Part shown: one piece after another, positions 6,396 to 12,288 of the stretch
Numbering within the stretch: position 1 is the stretch's first letter
Layout: each line of letters opens with the position of its first letter
Source: Deltaproteobacteria bacterium
GTDB lineage: Bacteria > Myxococcota > UBA796 > SXON01
DNA length: 12,288 nucleotides
Direction: 5' to 3'
Assembly (NCBI GenBank): GCA_947483545.1
Contig: CANKNP010000134.1
Location: forward strand, 1-12,288
Notes under the pieces: model-generated
Seen by the model: the letters and a program-made list of their open reading frames with translations, nothing else
The model's database searches: none
Told to the model about the DNA's origin: nothing
Made by a program: the position numbers and the translations under genes

Positions 6396-8558
6396 GTGAG
6401 CCGCCGTCGCGGGCTTGCCTCCAGCGCCCCACCCGCCCTCGCCCCGCTGGTCGCCGCCTTCGCCGCCGGCCTCATCGGCTGGGGGCTGGCCCCCTGGATC
6501 TACGCCCACCTCGCGGGGCCGATCCCGCTGGACACCGCCGTCTGGACGGTCATCGTGCCCGGACGCGACGAGGGCATGGCCGACGCCTCGTTGGCCTCCG
6601 GCACAGGCCTCGTGGATGGCGGCCTGCTCCTCTCCACGCGCACCTTCGGCCGCTCCGACATCCTCATCCCCCGCGACACCCGCCCCGTGGGCACGATCGA
6701 CCTCCTCCTCGGCCCAGACAGCGCCCCGCTCTTCTTGAACGTGCATCAGGACTCGGGCGGCGTCTCCCGCTTCGCGGAGCTGGCGCCCGGCGGCTGGCGT
6801 TCGGCGGCGAACGGCACCTGGCGACCCTACGGGACGACGGGGGCGATCCAGGTGGTCTTGCGCGGCGGGGTCGCCCAGGTGAACGGCGTGGCGGCGGGCC
6901 AGGTGACTCCGGGCACGTTGGAGCTGATCCCGAACGGCGGCGCTGCCAAGCTGCAGGCGATCCGTCTGACCGACACACGCGGCGAGGTGATCCTGGACGC
7001 CCGCTTCGGCCTGCCAGAGCCGGGGGTGCCGGTGCGCGCTTCGGTGGCGCTGCTCTTCGCCGTGCTGGCGGCGTGCGTTGGACGCTTGATGCGCGCGTCC
7101 CCGATCTCGGGAGCGGTCGCGAGCGTCATCGCGCTGGCCCCCGTCGTCGGCGTGCTGCTGACGCCCTACTCCACCTGGCGCGCCTTCGCGGAGCGGCTCT
7201 ACCTGCTCCACACCAGCGCCTCCAGCTTGCGCACCTACGCGTTCGGCGCCCTCCTGGTGCCCATCCTCGCCATGGCGCTGCTGGCCACCGGCGTGTTGGT
7301 CATCTCGGACGGCGGGCGCACCGGAGGCGCGAAGAGCGGCGGGCGCACCGGAGGCGCGGAGGGCGGGCGCACCCTCCCCACCGCCGGGATTGCAGCCCTC
7401 CTTCTCGTCGTCGCTGCGTTGGCCTCCCGTGATCTCTCCGGCCTCGGCTGGCTCGGCGTCCTCCCTGGGCTCGCGTTCCTTGCCCTGCCCTGGCGCACCG
7501 CCCGCGCAGCGGAAATGCCGATGGCGGCAGTGCTCGCCCGGGACGCGCCCGCCCTCGCGATCCTCGCGGTCGCCACGTGGGGGCCCGGCCTCCTGCCCGC
7601 CGTGCTGTGGCGCCTCCTCTGCGTCTGGGCGGACGTCCCCCTCCTGCTGCATCGCTCGGCCCGCGCAGGCGCCGACGCCGCATTCTTCACCCTCGCCCTG
7701 CTCCCCGTCGCCCTCGAGCTTGGCGTGCGCTCGACCTACCTGCTCGACGCCTGGGACCCCGTCCGCCTCGCCGGCACCTCAACGGGCGAGGCTGGCCGCT
7801 CGCCCAGCTTCAGCGCGTTCTGGGAGGGCTCTTGCGGCGCAGGCGCCCAGCGCATCTACACGTTCGGCGGCTCCTCAGCGGGCGGCGCCTACCAGTTCGG
7901 CGACGACCCGAAGGCGTTCTTCCCCGCCCGGCTGCACGACCGCCTCTGCGCCCGCGGGCTCTCCGTCGTCTCGTCCAATTTCGGCAATAGCGGACGGGAC
8001 AGTTGGGACGTCGCCAACGCGGTGGACGGCTTGTACGCCGAGCATCCACCCGCGCTCGCCGTGCTCTACCTCGGTGTCAACGACCTGCTCACCCAAGACT
8101 CCCCCCTCTCGCGCAAAGAGCGCGCCGCTAAGCTCGCCGCGCTCGGGGCCGCAGCCTCGCAGCTCGACGCATGGACCTCCTCGATCCGCCTGATCACCGG
8201 GCTCTCCTTCCTGGTCAAGGCGCCCACGCCCGAGGCCGCGTTGGTGACCGCGGTCCCCATCCGCGACGCAGAGGAGAACCTCCGGCGGATTCACGCCGCG
8301 ACGATCGCTGCGGGCGGCTCGGTGCTGCTCGTCACCGAATACACGCAATCGCACGTGGATACGCAGCTCAACGCCTATTGGCAGCTTGAACGCCGCCTGG
8401 CGGCTGAGCTGGAACGGACGAGGTTTGTGGACCTGCGCGAGGAACTTGGCGCCAACGGGGCGAACTACCTGCTGGATCGCAACCACCTGACGAAGGAGGG
8501 GAGCGGAAGGGTGGCGGAGGTGTTGGAGCCGGTCGTGGTGGAGATGGTGGGGGGGTAG
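6396..8558 (+). CDS. Multi-pass membrane protein with C-terminal SGNH/GDSL hydrolase domain
   Basis: 720 residues from GTG 6396, the first start giving a short Arg-rich N-terminus ahead of a membrane helix (about 12-32). The open frame continues upstream only as an antisense shadow of the FG-GAP gene. Residues about 35-210 form a beta-rich, probably extracytoplasmic domain. About eight or nine membrane helices follow between 213 and 450, interrupted by a Gly/Arg repeat at 306-327. The C-terminal domain (about 485-720) has SGNH landmarks: GGSS at 491-494 with likely nucleophile Ser493, GNSG at 530-533 (block II Gly), GVND at 560-563 (block III Asn562), and DRNH at 694-697 giving the Asp/His of block V. 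The family hydrolyses or transfers ester-linked acyl groups on lipids or sugars; here surface glycan or lipid deacylation is plausible, with the substrate unknown. The gene stands alone, divergent from FG-GAP. Confidence 0.85.
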   Translation: MSRRRGLASSAPPALAPLVAAFAAGLIGWGLAPWIYAHLAGPIPLDTAVWTVIVPGRDEGMADASLASGTGLVDGGLLLSTRTFGRSDILIPRDTRPVGTIDLLLGPDSAPLFLNVHQDSGGVSRFAELAPGGWRSAANGTWRPYGTTGAIQVVLRGGVAQVNGVAAGQVTPGTLELIPNGGAAKLQAIRLTDTRGEVILDARFGLPEPGVPVRASVALLFAVLAACVGRLMRASPISGAVASVIALAPVVGVLLTPYSTWRAFAERLYLLHTSASSLRTYAFGALLVPILAMALLATGVLVISDGGRTGGAKSGGRTGGAEGGRTLPTAGIAALLLVVAALASRDLSGLGWLGVLPGLAFLALPWRTARAAEMPMAAVLARDAPALAILAVATWGPGLLPAVLWRLLCVWADVPLLLHRSARAGADAAFFTLALLPVALELGVRSTYLLDAWDPVRLAGTSTGEAGRSPSFSAFWEGSCGAGAQRIYTFGGSSAGGAYQFGDDPKAFFPARLHDRLCARGLSVVSSNFGNSGRDSWDVANAVDGLYAEHPPALAVLYLGVNDLLTQDSPLSRKERAAKLAALGAAASQLDAWTSSIRLITGLSFLVKAPTPEAALVTAVPIRDAEENLRRIHAATIAAGGSVLLVTEYTQSHVDTQLNAYWQLERRLAAELERTRFVDLREELGANGANYLLDRNHLTKEGSGRVAEVLEPVVVEMVGG
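7311..7373 (+). repeat. Direct repeats inside the SGNH gene (GRTGGA loop)
   Basis: A 21-base unit at 7311-7331 recurs exactly at 7338-7358, and its first 12 bases (GGCGGGCGCACC) occur again at 7362-7373. Spacings are 27 and 24 bases, so the frame is kept. It encodes a Gly/Arg-rich loop between two membrane helices (about residues 306-327). Confidence 0.85.
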
Positions 8559-8580
8559 GGACGGAGGCTGGAGGCGGGAC

Positions 8581-8613
8581 GCGGCGCCCGCTGCGAGCCC
8601 TCGCGGGCGGCGC
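8581..8613 (+). terminator. GC-rich hairpin after the SGNH gene
   Basis: Left arm 8581-8591 (GCGGCGCCCGC) pairs with right arm 8603-8613 (GCGGGCGGCGC) at 10 of 11 positions, around an 11-base loop. It begins 22 bases after the stop. No T-tract follows, so it may be a terminator only with helper factors, or a processing or stability hairpin. Confidence 0.4.
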
Positions 8614-8655
8614 TCCCGGGGTATGAACTACGGACTCCTAGCCCCGCGGTCCGGT

Positions 8656-8661
8656 TACCTT
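8656..8661 (+). promoter_or_regulatory. Possible -10 element TACCTT for the ABC/Mla operon
   Basis: TACCTT ends 9 bases before ATG 8671. A transcript starting 6-8 bases after it would begin almost at the start codon, and no Shine-Dalgarno sequence is seen in the pyrimidine-rich gap, which suits a leaderless mRNA. The -35 region (CGGACT near 8631) is only a partial match. Low certainty. Confidence 0.25.
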
Positions 8662-8670
8662 CCCCCCGCA

Positions 8671-9429
8671 ATGCTCCGCGCCCACCAGATCCAGAAGCGG
8701 TACGGCTCCTTCCAGGCCGTTCACCCGATGGATTTGGAGGTTGCGGACGGCGAGGTCTTCGGCTTTCTCGGCCTGAACGGCGCGGGCAAGACCACGACGC
8801 TCCGCATGCTCGGCGGGGTTCTCCCCCCTACCTCCGGGACGATCAGCATCGACGGGATCGACCTCGCGAAAGACCCCGTGGCCGCTCGGCAGCGCATGGG
8901 CTTCATCCCCGACCGGCCGTACCTGTACGACAAGCTCACGGCGCGGGAATTCTTGCGCTTCATCGGCGAGATGTACGGCATGGATCAGGGCCCCGGCGGG
9001 AGCAAGGGCCTGACCGAAAAGGTCCAGGCCGCGCTGGTGGAGCAGTCCCTCGGGGATTTTGCCGACCAGCTCATCGAATCGTACTCGCACGGCATGAAGC
9101 AAAGGATCACCCTGGCAAGCGCGCTGTTGCACGAGCCCAGGCTCTTGATCGTGGACGAGCCGATGGTCGGGCTGGACCCGCGCGGCACCCGCCAGATCAA
9201 GGAGACCTTTCGGCGTCTCGCCGGTCAGGGCCGCACCGTGTTCTTGTCCACGCACACGCTGGCCGTCGCGGCCGAGGTGTGCGACCGCATCGCGATCATC
9301 CACCATGGCCGGATCCAGGTGATCGGCACGCAGGCCGAGATCGTGCCGGCGGGCAAAACCCTGGAGGAGCTGTTCCTCGACATCACTGGGGTGGCGGAGC
9401 TCCCCATCGAGCCCGAGGCTGCGTCTTGA
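8671..9429 (+). CDS. ABC transporter ATP-binding protein (COG1131/ABC-2 type)
   Basis: 252 residues. It hydrolyses ATP to drive a membrane permease on the cytoplasmic face. All ABC motifs are present: Walker A GLNGAGKTT (34-42), signature YSHGMKQR (138-145) where His replaces the usual first Gly, Walker B LLIVDEP (158-164), D-loop GLDP, and switch His195 in STHT. The Q-loop region reads GFIPDRPYLYDKLT, the style of ABC-2 export ATPases (CcmA/Gld-like). I chose ATG 8671 over an in-frame ATG 16 codons earlier because the family begins close to the first strand (LRAHQIQKRYG). No ABC-2 permease is next to it, so its membrane partner is unknown; it may lie elsewhere or the protein may serve the Mla-type system downstream. 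The stop overlaps the TTG of the lipoprotein gene. Confidence 0.9.
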   Translation: MLRAHQIQKRYGSFQAVHPMDLEVADGEVFGFLGLNGAGKTTTLRMLGGVLPPTSGTISIDGIDLAKDPVAARQRMGFIPDRPYLYDKLTAREFLRFIGEMYGMDQGPGGSKGLTEKVQAALVEQSLGDFADQLIESYSHGMKQRITLASALLHEPRLLIVDEPMVGLDPRGTRQIKETFRRLAGQGRTVFLSTHTLAVAAEVCDRIAIIHHGRIQVIGTQAEIVPAGKTLEELFLDITGVAELPIEPEAAS

Positions 9430-9914
9430 AGCCAGCCTGGGTCGTATTCGCTGGCTTGTTCCTGGCAGGTTGCATGCCCTCCAGCTACCGCCAGGCCAAG
9501 CGGATGGAGAACAAGTATGTGACGGGCCTGCCCGGGTCCGGCTGGCTGCCCGTCAAACCAGGCGGCGCCGATAAGGCCTGGTACAACGCGAAGATCACGG
9601 GCAGCATCTACACAGACTCCAACTGCGGGACGCACTACAGCGAGCTGCGGCTCCCGGACCTCGCGCTCGAGTCCCTCGCGGGCTTGCGCGACACCGAAAC
9701 GCTCAAGCAGGACAGTCTGACCCTCGACGGGCGGGCCGGGCTCTTGCGCGTGACCAAGGGCACCCTCGACGGCGTGCTGGTGACCGTCGCGAACCTCGTC
9801 TCCAACAAGGACGCCTGCACCTTCGACCTCAACTACGTTGCACCATCCGACCGTTTTGACGAAGGCTGGGCCGCATATCAGGCGGTCGTTGACGGCTTCG
9901 TAGCCCACCGATGA
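9426..9914 (+). CDS. Putative lipoprotein, unknown function
   Basis: 162 residues from TTG 9426, which overlaps the ATPase stop (TTGA). This start gives a textbook lipoprotein signal: Lys2, a hydrophobic run, and the lipobox LAGC with Cys16 as the lipidated residue. No other in-frame start places the lipobox so well. The mature part is about 147 residues, mixed alpha/beta in appearance (AWYNAKITGSIYTDSNC, LLRVTKGTLDGVLVTVANLV), with two more cysteines that could pair. It resembles the many small lipoproteins with an N-terminal beta region in deltaproteobacterial genomes, but I cannot name a family. Its stop overlaps the MlaE-type gene (ATGA), so it is probably made with the transporter, as an outer- or inner-membrane partner or substrate-binding piece. 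That role is inference from position. Confidence 0.85.
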   Translation: MKPAWVVFAGLFLAGCMPSSYRQAKRMENKYVTGLPGSGWLPVKPGGADKAWYNAKITGSIYTDSNCGTHYSELRLPDLALESLAGLRDTETLKQDSLTLDGRAGLLRVTKGTLDGVLVTVANLVSNKDACTFDLNYVAPSDRFDEGWAAYQAVVDGFVAHR

Positions 9915-10669
9915 ACGGCATCCGCGACTTCATCGCGTACATGGGCGCGCTCGGACAGCTCACCTTCGCGACGTTCATCGCGTTCCTGCGGCCCCCCTGG
10001 GATATCCGGTCCGTCATCTACCAGTTGGACACCAGCGGCATCGGGAGCTGGTCGATCACGGCGTTGACCGCGATCTTTACCGGCATGGTCCTCGCGCTCC
10101 AGTTCTCCTCCGGGCTTGAGACCTACGGCGCCAGCATGTACACCGGCAAGCTCGTCTCCCTCGGCATCGTCCGCGAGCTGGGCCCCGTGCTGACCGCCCT
10201 GCTGGTCGGTGGGCGCGTTGGCTCCGGCTTCGCGGCTGAGCTGGGCTCCATGGTCGTGACCGAGCAGGTGGATGCCATCCGCGCGCTCGGCGCCGATCCC
10301 ATCAAGAAGCTCGTGGTGCCGCGCATCGTCGCGTGTATGATCGCGCTTCCGCTGCTCACGATGATGGCGGATCTGGTCGGCTGCTTCGGCGGCATGATCA
10401 TCACCGTGCAAGAGGTCGAGATCACCCCGCGGTTTTTCTACTCGCAGATCCTCGACACTCTCGGCATCGTGGACCTGCTCCACGGCCTCGGGAAGTCGCT
10501 GTTCTTCGGCTACATCATCGGTATCACCGGGTGTTTTGTGGGGCTGCACACCACGGGCGGGACCGAAGGCGTCGGGCTCTCCACCACCAAGGCGGTTGTG
10601 GCCAGCGCGGTCGGCGTGTTGATCTCGGACTTCATGCTGACGAAGCTCTTCATCGCGATCTACGGTTGA
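9911..10669 (+). CDS. mlaE: MlaE/YrbE-family ABC permease
   Basis: 252 residues, normal for the family. MlaE is the inner-membrane permease of the Mla phospholipid transport system and also occurs in Mce-type and TGD-type lipid importers; it pairs with an MlaF ATPase and an MCE-domain protein. The family hallmark is the loop EQVDAIRALGADP, here starting at Glu118, preceded by LGPVLTALLVGGRVGSGFAAELGSM. Hydrophobic helices lie at about 45-65, 85-105, 135-165, 195-220 and 225-250. The ATG overlaps the lipoprotein stop (ATGA). The MlaF-type ATPase follows after 6 bases. The direction of transport cannot be told from sequence, and the symbol is by family only. Confidence 0.93.
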   Translation: MNGIRDFIAYMGALGQLTFATFIAFLRPPWDIRSVIYQLDTSGIGSWSITALTAIFTGMVLALQFSSGLETYGASMYTGKLVSLGIVRELGPVLTALLVGGRVGSGFAAELGSMVVTEQVDAIRALGADPIKKLVVPRIVACMIALPLLTMMADLVGCFGGMIITVQEVEITPRFFYSQILDTLGIVDLLHGLGKSLFFGYIIGITGCFVGLHTTGGTEGVGLSTTKAVVASAVGVLISDFMLTKLFIAIYG

Positions 10670-10675
10670 CCAACC

Positions 10676-11437
10676 ATGCCTGACCCGATCATCTCCGTCC
10701 GCGGCGTGAAGAAAGCCTTCGGCCCGAAGGTGATCTACGACGACTGCACGCTCGACGTCTACCCGGGCGAGACCCTCACGATCATCGGAGGCTCCGGAAC
10801 GGGGAAATCAGTGCTTCTGAAGATGCTCATCGGGTTGTTGAGCACCGATGGGGGGAGCATCACGGCGTTCGGAACAGAGGTCACCAAGCTCGGCGAGGCG
10901 GGGCTGCTCCCTGTCCGGCGGCGGGTGGCGATGTTGTTCCAGGGGGCGGCGCTGTTCGACTCGCTCACGGTCGAGCAGAACATCAAATACCCGCTTCGGG
11001 AGCACCATTGGGGCAACGAGAAGAAGCTGGATGAGCGCGTGGCAGAGGTGCTCGACATGGTCGGCCTGCCCAACAGCCAGAAGCTCAAGCCCGCCGCACT
11101 TTCGGGCGGCATGCGCAAGCGCGTCGGCCTTGCCCGCGCCATCGCCATCGAGCCCGAGGTCATCCTTTACGACGAGCCGACGACCGGCCTCGATCCCATC
11201 AACGTGCGGCGTATCAATGGGCTGATCCTCTCGTTGCAGAAGCGGCTGGGCGTGACCAGCATCGTCGTCACCCACGACATGGACTCCTGCTTCACCGTCA
11301 CCGACCGCATCGCGATGCTGTATGAGCGCCGCATCGCGTTCATCGGCACCAAGGAAGAGACCGAGAAGTGCGACATCCGGTACGTCCGCGAGTTCATCGC
11401 GGGCGGGCGCGGCACGCTGGACGAGGACGTCGAATAG
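10676..11437 (+). CDS. mlaF: MlaF-family ABC ATPase
   Basis: 253 residues. It is the cytoplasmic ATPase that should power the MlaE permease encoded just upstream. Motifs: Walker A GGSGTGKS (38-45), Q-loop FQGAALFDSLTV with Gln89, a wording typical of MlaF and related lipid-transport ATPases, signature LSGGMRKR (142-149), Walker B VILYDEP (162-168), TTGLDP, and switch His200 in VVTHD. The C-terminus (about 225-253) extends past the ATPase core in an acidic tail. ATG 10676 is chosen because the core starts within a few residues (IISVRGVKKAFG). The next gene starts one base after the stop, and it is not an mlaD-like MCE gene, which usually completes this set. Confidence 0.95.
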   Translation: MPDPIISVRGVKKAFGPKVIYDDCTLDVYPGETLTIIGGSGTGKSVLLKMLIGLLSTDGGSITAFGTEVTKLGEAGLLPVRRRVAMLFQGAALFDSLTVEQNIKYPLREHHWGNEKKLDERVAEVLDMVGLPNSQKLKPAALSGGMRKRVGLARAIAIEPEVILYDEPTTGLDPINVRRINGLILSLQKRLGVTSIVVTHDMDSCFTVTDRIAMLYERRIAFIGTKEETEKCDIRYVREFIAGGRGTLDEDVE

Positions 11438-11438
11438 C

Positions 11439-12288
11439 GTGTTCGCCCTGATGCTCCTGTGCAGTTCCGCATGGGCGCACCTGCCGCATGACCAGGTCGA
11501 GGCTATCGCCGCCCCGCCCGCCCTCGCAACCGCGGAGCCTTGGTGGCTCCTGCTCAACCCGAACGATCAAGCGATCCTGGCCACCAGCGTCGACGCCGGG
11601 CTCACCTGGGAGATGGTCGTCGCAGCGCCTCTCGCCGAGATGATCTTCGGCCTCGCATACCTGCCGGACGGCACGATCGTCGCCCAGGGCTCCACGAGCC
11701 TGTGGTGGACGGAAGATCAAGGCGCGACCTGGCAAGTGACCGACCTCGGGATCCATATCGAGGGCATCGCCGGCGGGGAGCAGCTCGTCGTCGCGACTGT
11801 GGACGACCTGCGCGCGGGCACGCCCACCGAGCTGCGTCCGATCGCCGGCGGCCGGTTCACCTCCGCGTTTGAGGCCGCCGCGCTCGATGAATTCGGCGAT
11901 CCCTGGGCGCTCTCGTTCGGCGCCTGGGAAAAGCGCTCGATGGGTCAGGCGTTCGCCACGTTGACCGGCGACGGTACGTTCGCCGGCGACCTGGCCGGCG
12001 GCGTCTGGCGCTGGGACGGCGAGGCCTGGGCCGCCTGCGGGGCGCTCCCCCTCGACGAGGCTGATGGGCACGTCGAGATCACGCGTGTGATCACCGACGG
12101 GGACCTTGTCTACGTCGCCGCCGCCTGGAAGAGCCCCTTTGTCTCCGACGACGACTGCGCGACCTGGGTCGATCTCGGCGGGCCCAGCACCGTGTACGAG
12201 GGCTCCGGCGGGGCGCAGGACGCGAGCGAGGCCGCCCCCGTGCTGTTCGCCAACGGGGATTTGATCGGCACCGGCGGCTGGGCTGGGC
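11439..12288 (+). CDS. Exported Asp-box (BNR-like) propeller protein, 3' end outside window
   Basis: GTG 11439 starts one base after the MlaF stop, with GAGGA about 11 bases upstream as a ribosome site. The frame is open to the end of the window (283 complete codons). The N-terminus is a short signal peptide (FALMLLCSSAWA, residues 2-13) with no basic residue before it, so export is likely but not certain. Three Asp-box-like motifs (SxDxGxTW) are visible: SVDAGLTW (50-57), TEDQGATW (91-98) and SDDDCATW (236-243); the last has Cys in place of the Gly. Between them are Trp- and Gly-rich strand stretches (GGVWRWDGEAW, LVYVAAAW). This is the sialidase/BNR-type beta propeller pattern, used in glycosidases, photosystem assembly factors and many surface proteins. 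No catalytic residues can be assigned. Whether it works with the lipid transporter or just shares its transcript is unknown. Confidence 0.8.
   Translation, partial: MFALMLLCSSAWAHLPHDQVEAIAAPPALATAEPWWLLLNPNDQAILATSVDAGLTWEMVVAAPLAEMIFGLAYLPDGTIVAQGSTSLWWTEDQGATWQVTDLGIHIEGIAGGEQLVVATVDDLRAGTPTELRPIAGGRFTSAFEAAALDEFGDPWALSFGAWEKRSMGQAFATLTGDGTFAGDLAGGVWRWDGEAWAACGALPLDEADGHVEITRVITDGDLVYVAAAWKSPFVSDDDCATWVDLGGPSTVYEGSGGAQDASEAAPVLFANGDLIGTGGWAG

Noticed and set aside
6360..7652. Upstream extension of the minus-strand FG-GAP frame opposite the SGNH gene
   Set aside because: The extension is low-complexity Gly/Arg/Ala sequence with no FG-GAP motif and lies antisense to membrane helices of the SGNH gene.
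8623..8670. Earlier in-frame ATG for the ABC ATPase
   Set aside because: It would add 16 residues not typical of the family, and a possible -10 element lies inside that stretch.

Overview
The window is very GC-rich and densely coded, with frequent GTG and TTG starts and many 4-base ATGA/GTGA/TTGA gene overlaps. FG-GAP and Asp-box (BNR-type) propeller proteins, a PA-rich linker protein and an MlaE/MlaF pair suggest a Gram-negative bacterium of the Myxococcota/deltaproteobacterial type. That placement is an inference from gene style and content; there is no rRNA or marker gene to fix it. I see no tRNA, rRNA, CRISPR array, insertion sequence or phage gene.

Region 1 (1-4956, + strand) is a tightly coupled run of four genes, entered from the left edge. 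They encode a PA-rich protein with two predicted C-terminal ubiquitin-like domains (5' end outside the window); a single-pass membrane protein with a divergent FHA-like cytoplasmic domain and an extracytoplasmic lytic-transglycosylase domain; a small single-pass membrane protein of unknown family; and a 531-residue exported or anchored protein with a possible degenerate transglutaminase-like core. All three junctions overlap by 4 bases, so the genes are probably co-translated. The mix of ubiquitin-like domain, FHA domain and peptidoglycan-cleaving enzyme suggests an envelope-spanning machine. This is the best candidate here for an undescribed system.

Region 2 (5122-6359, - strand) holds a short FG-GAP/integrin-like repeat protein, which looks 5'-truncated, and a coupled 170-residue membrane-anchored protein. 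Genes converge at 4957-5121, where a nested hairpin may terminate transcription from both sides. Region 3 (6301-6395) is a short divergent gap with a heptamer tandem repeat and a dense run of C-tracts (G-runs on the minus strand). It is followed by a 720-residue multi-pass membrane protein with a C-terminal SGNH/GDSL hydrolase domain (6396-8558, +).

Region 4 (8671 to the right edge, +) is a five-gene operon: a COG1131-type ABC ATPase, a lipoprotein, an MlaE-family permease, an MlaF-family ATPase, and an exported Asp-box propeller protein that runs off the window. The MlaE/MlaF pair points to lipid movement between the inner membrane and the envelope. The usual MCE-domain partner (MlaD) does not follow directly, and the lipoprotein sits in the operon instead.
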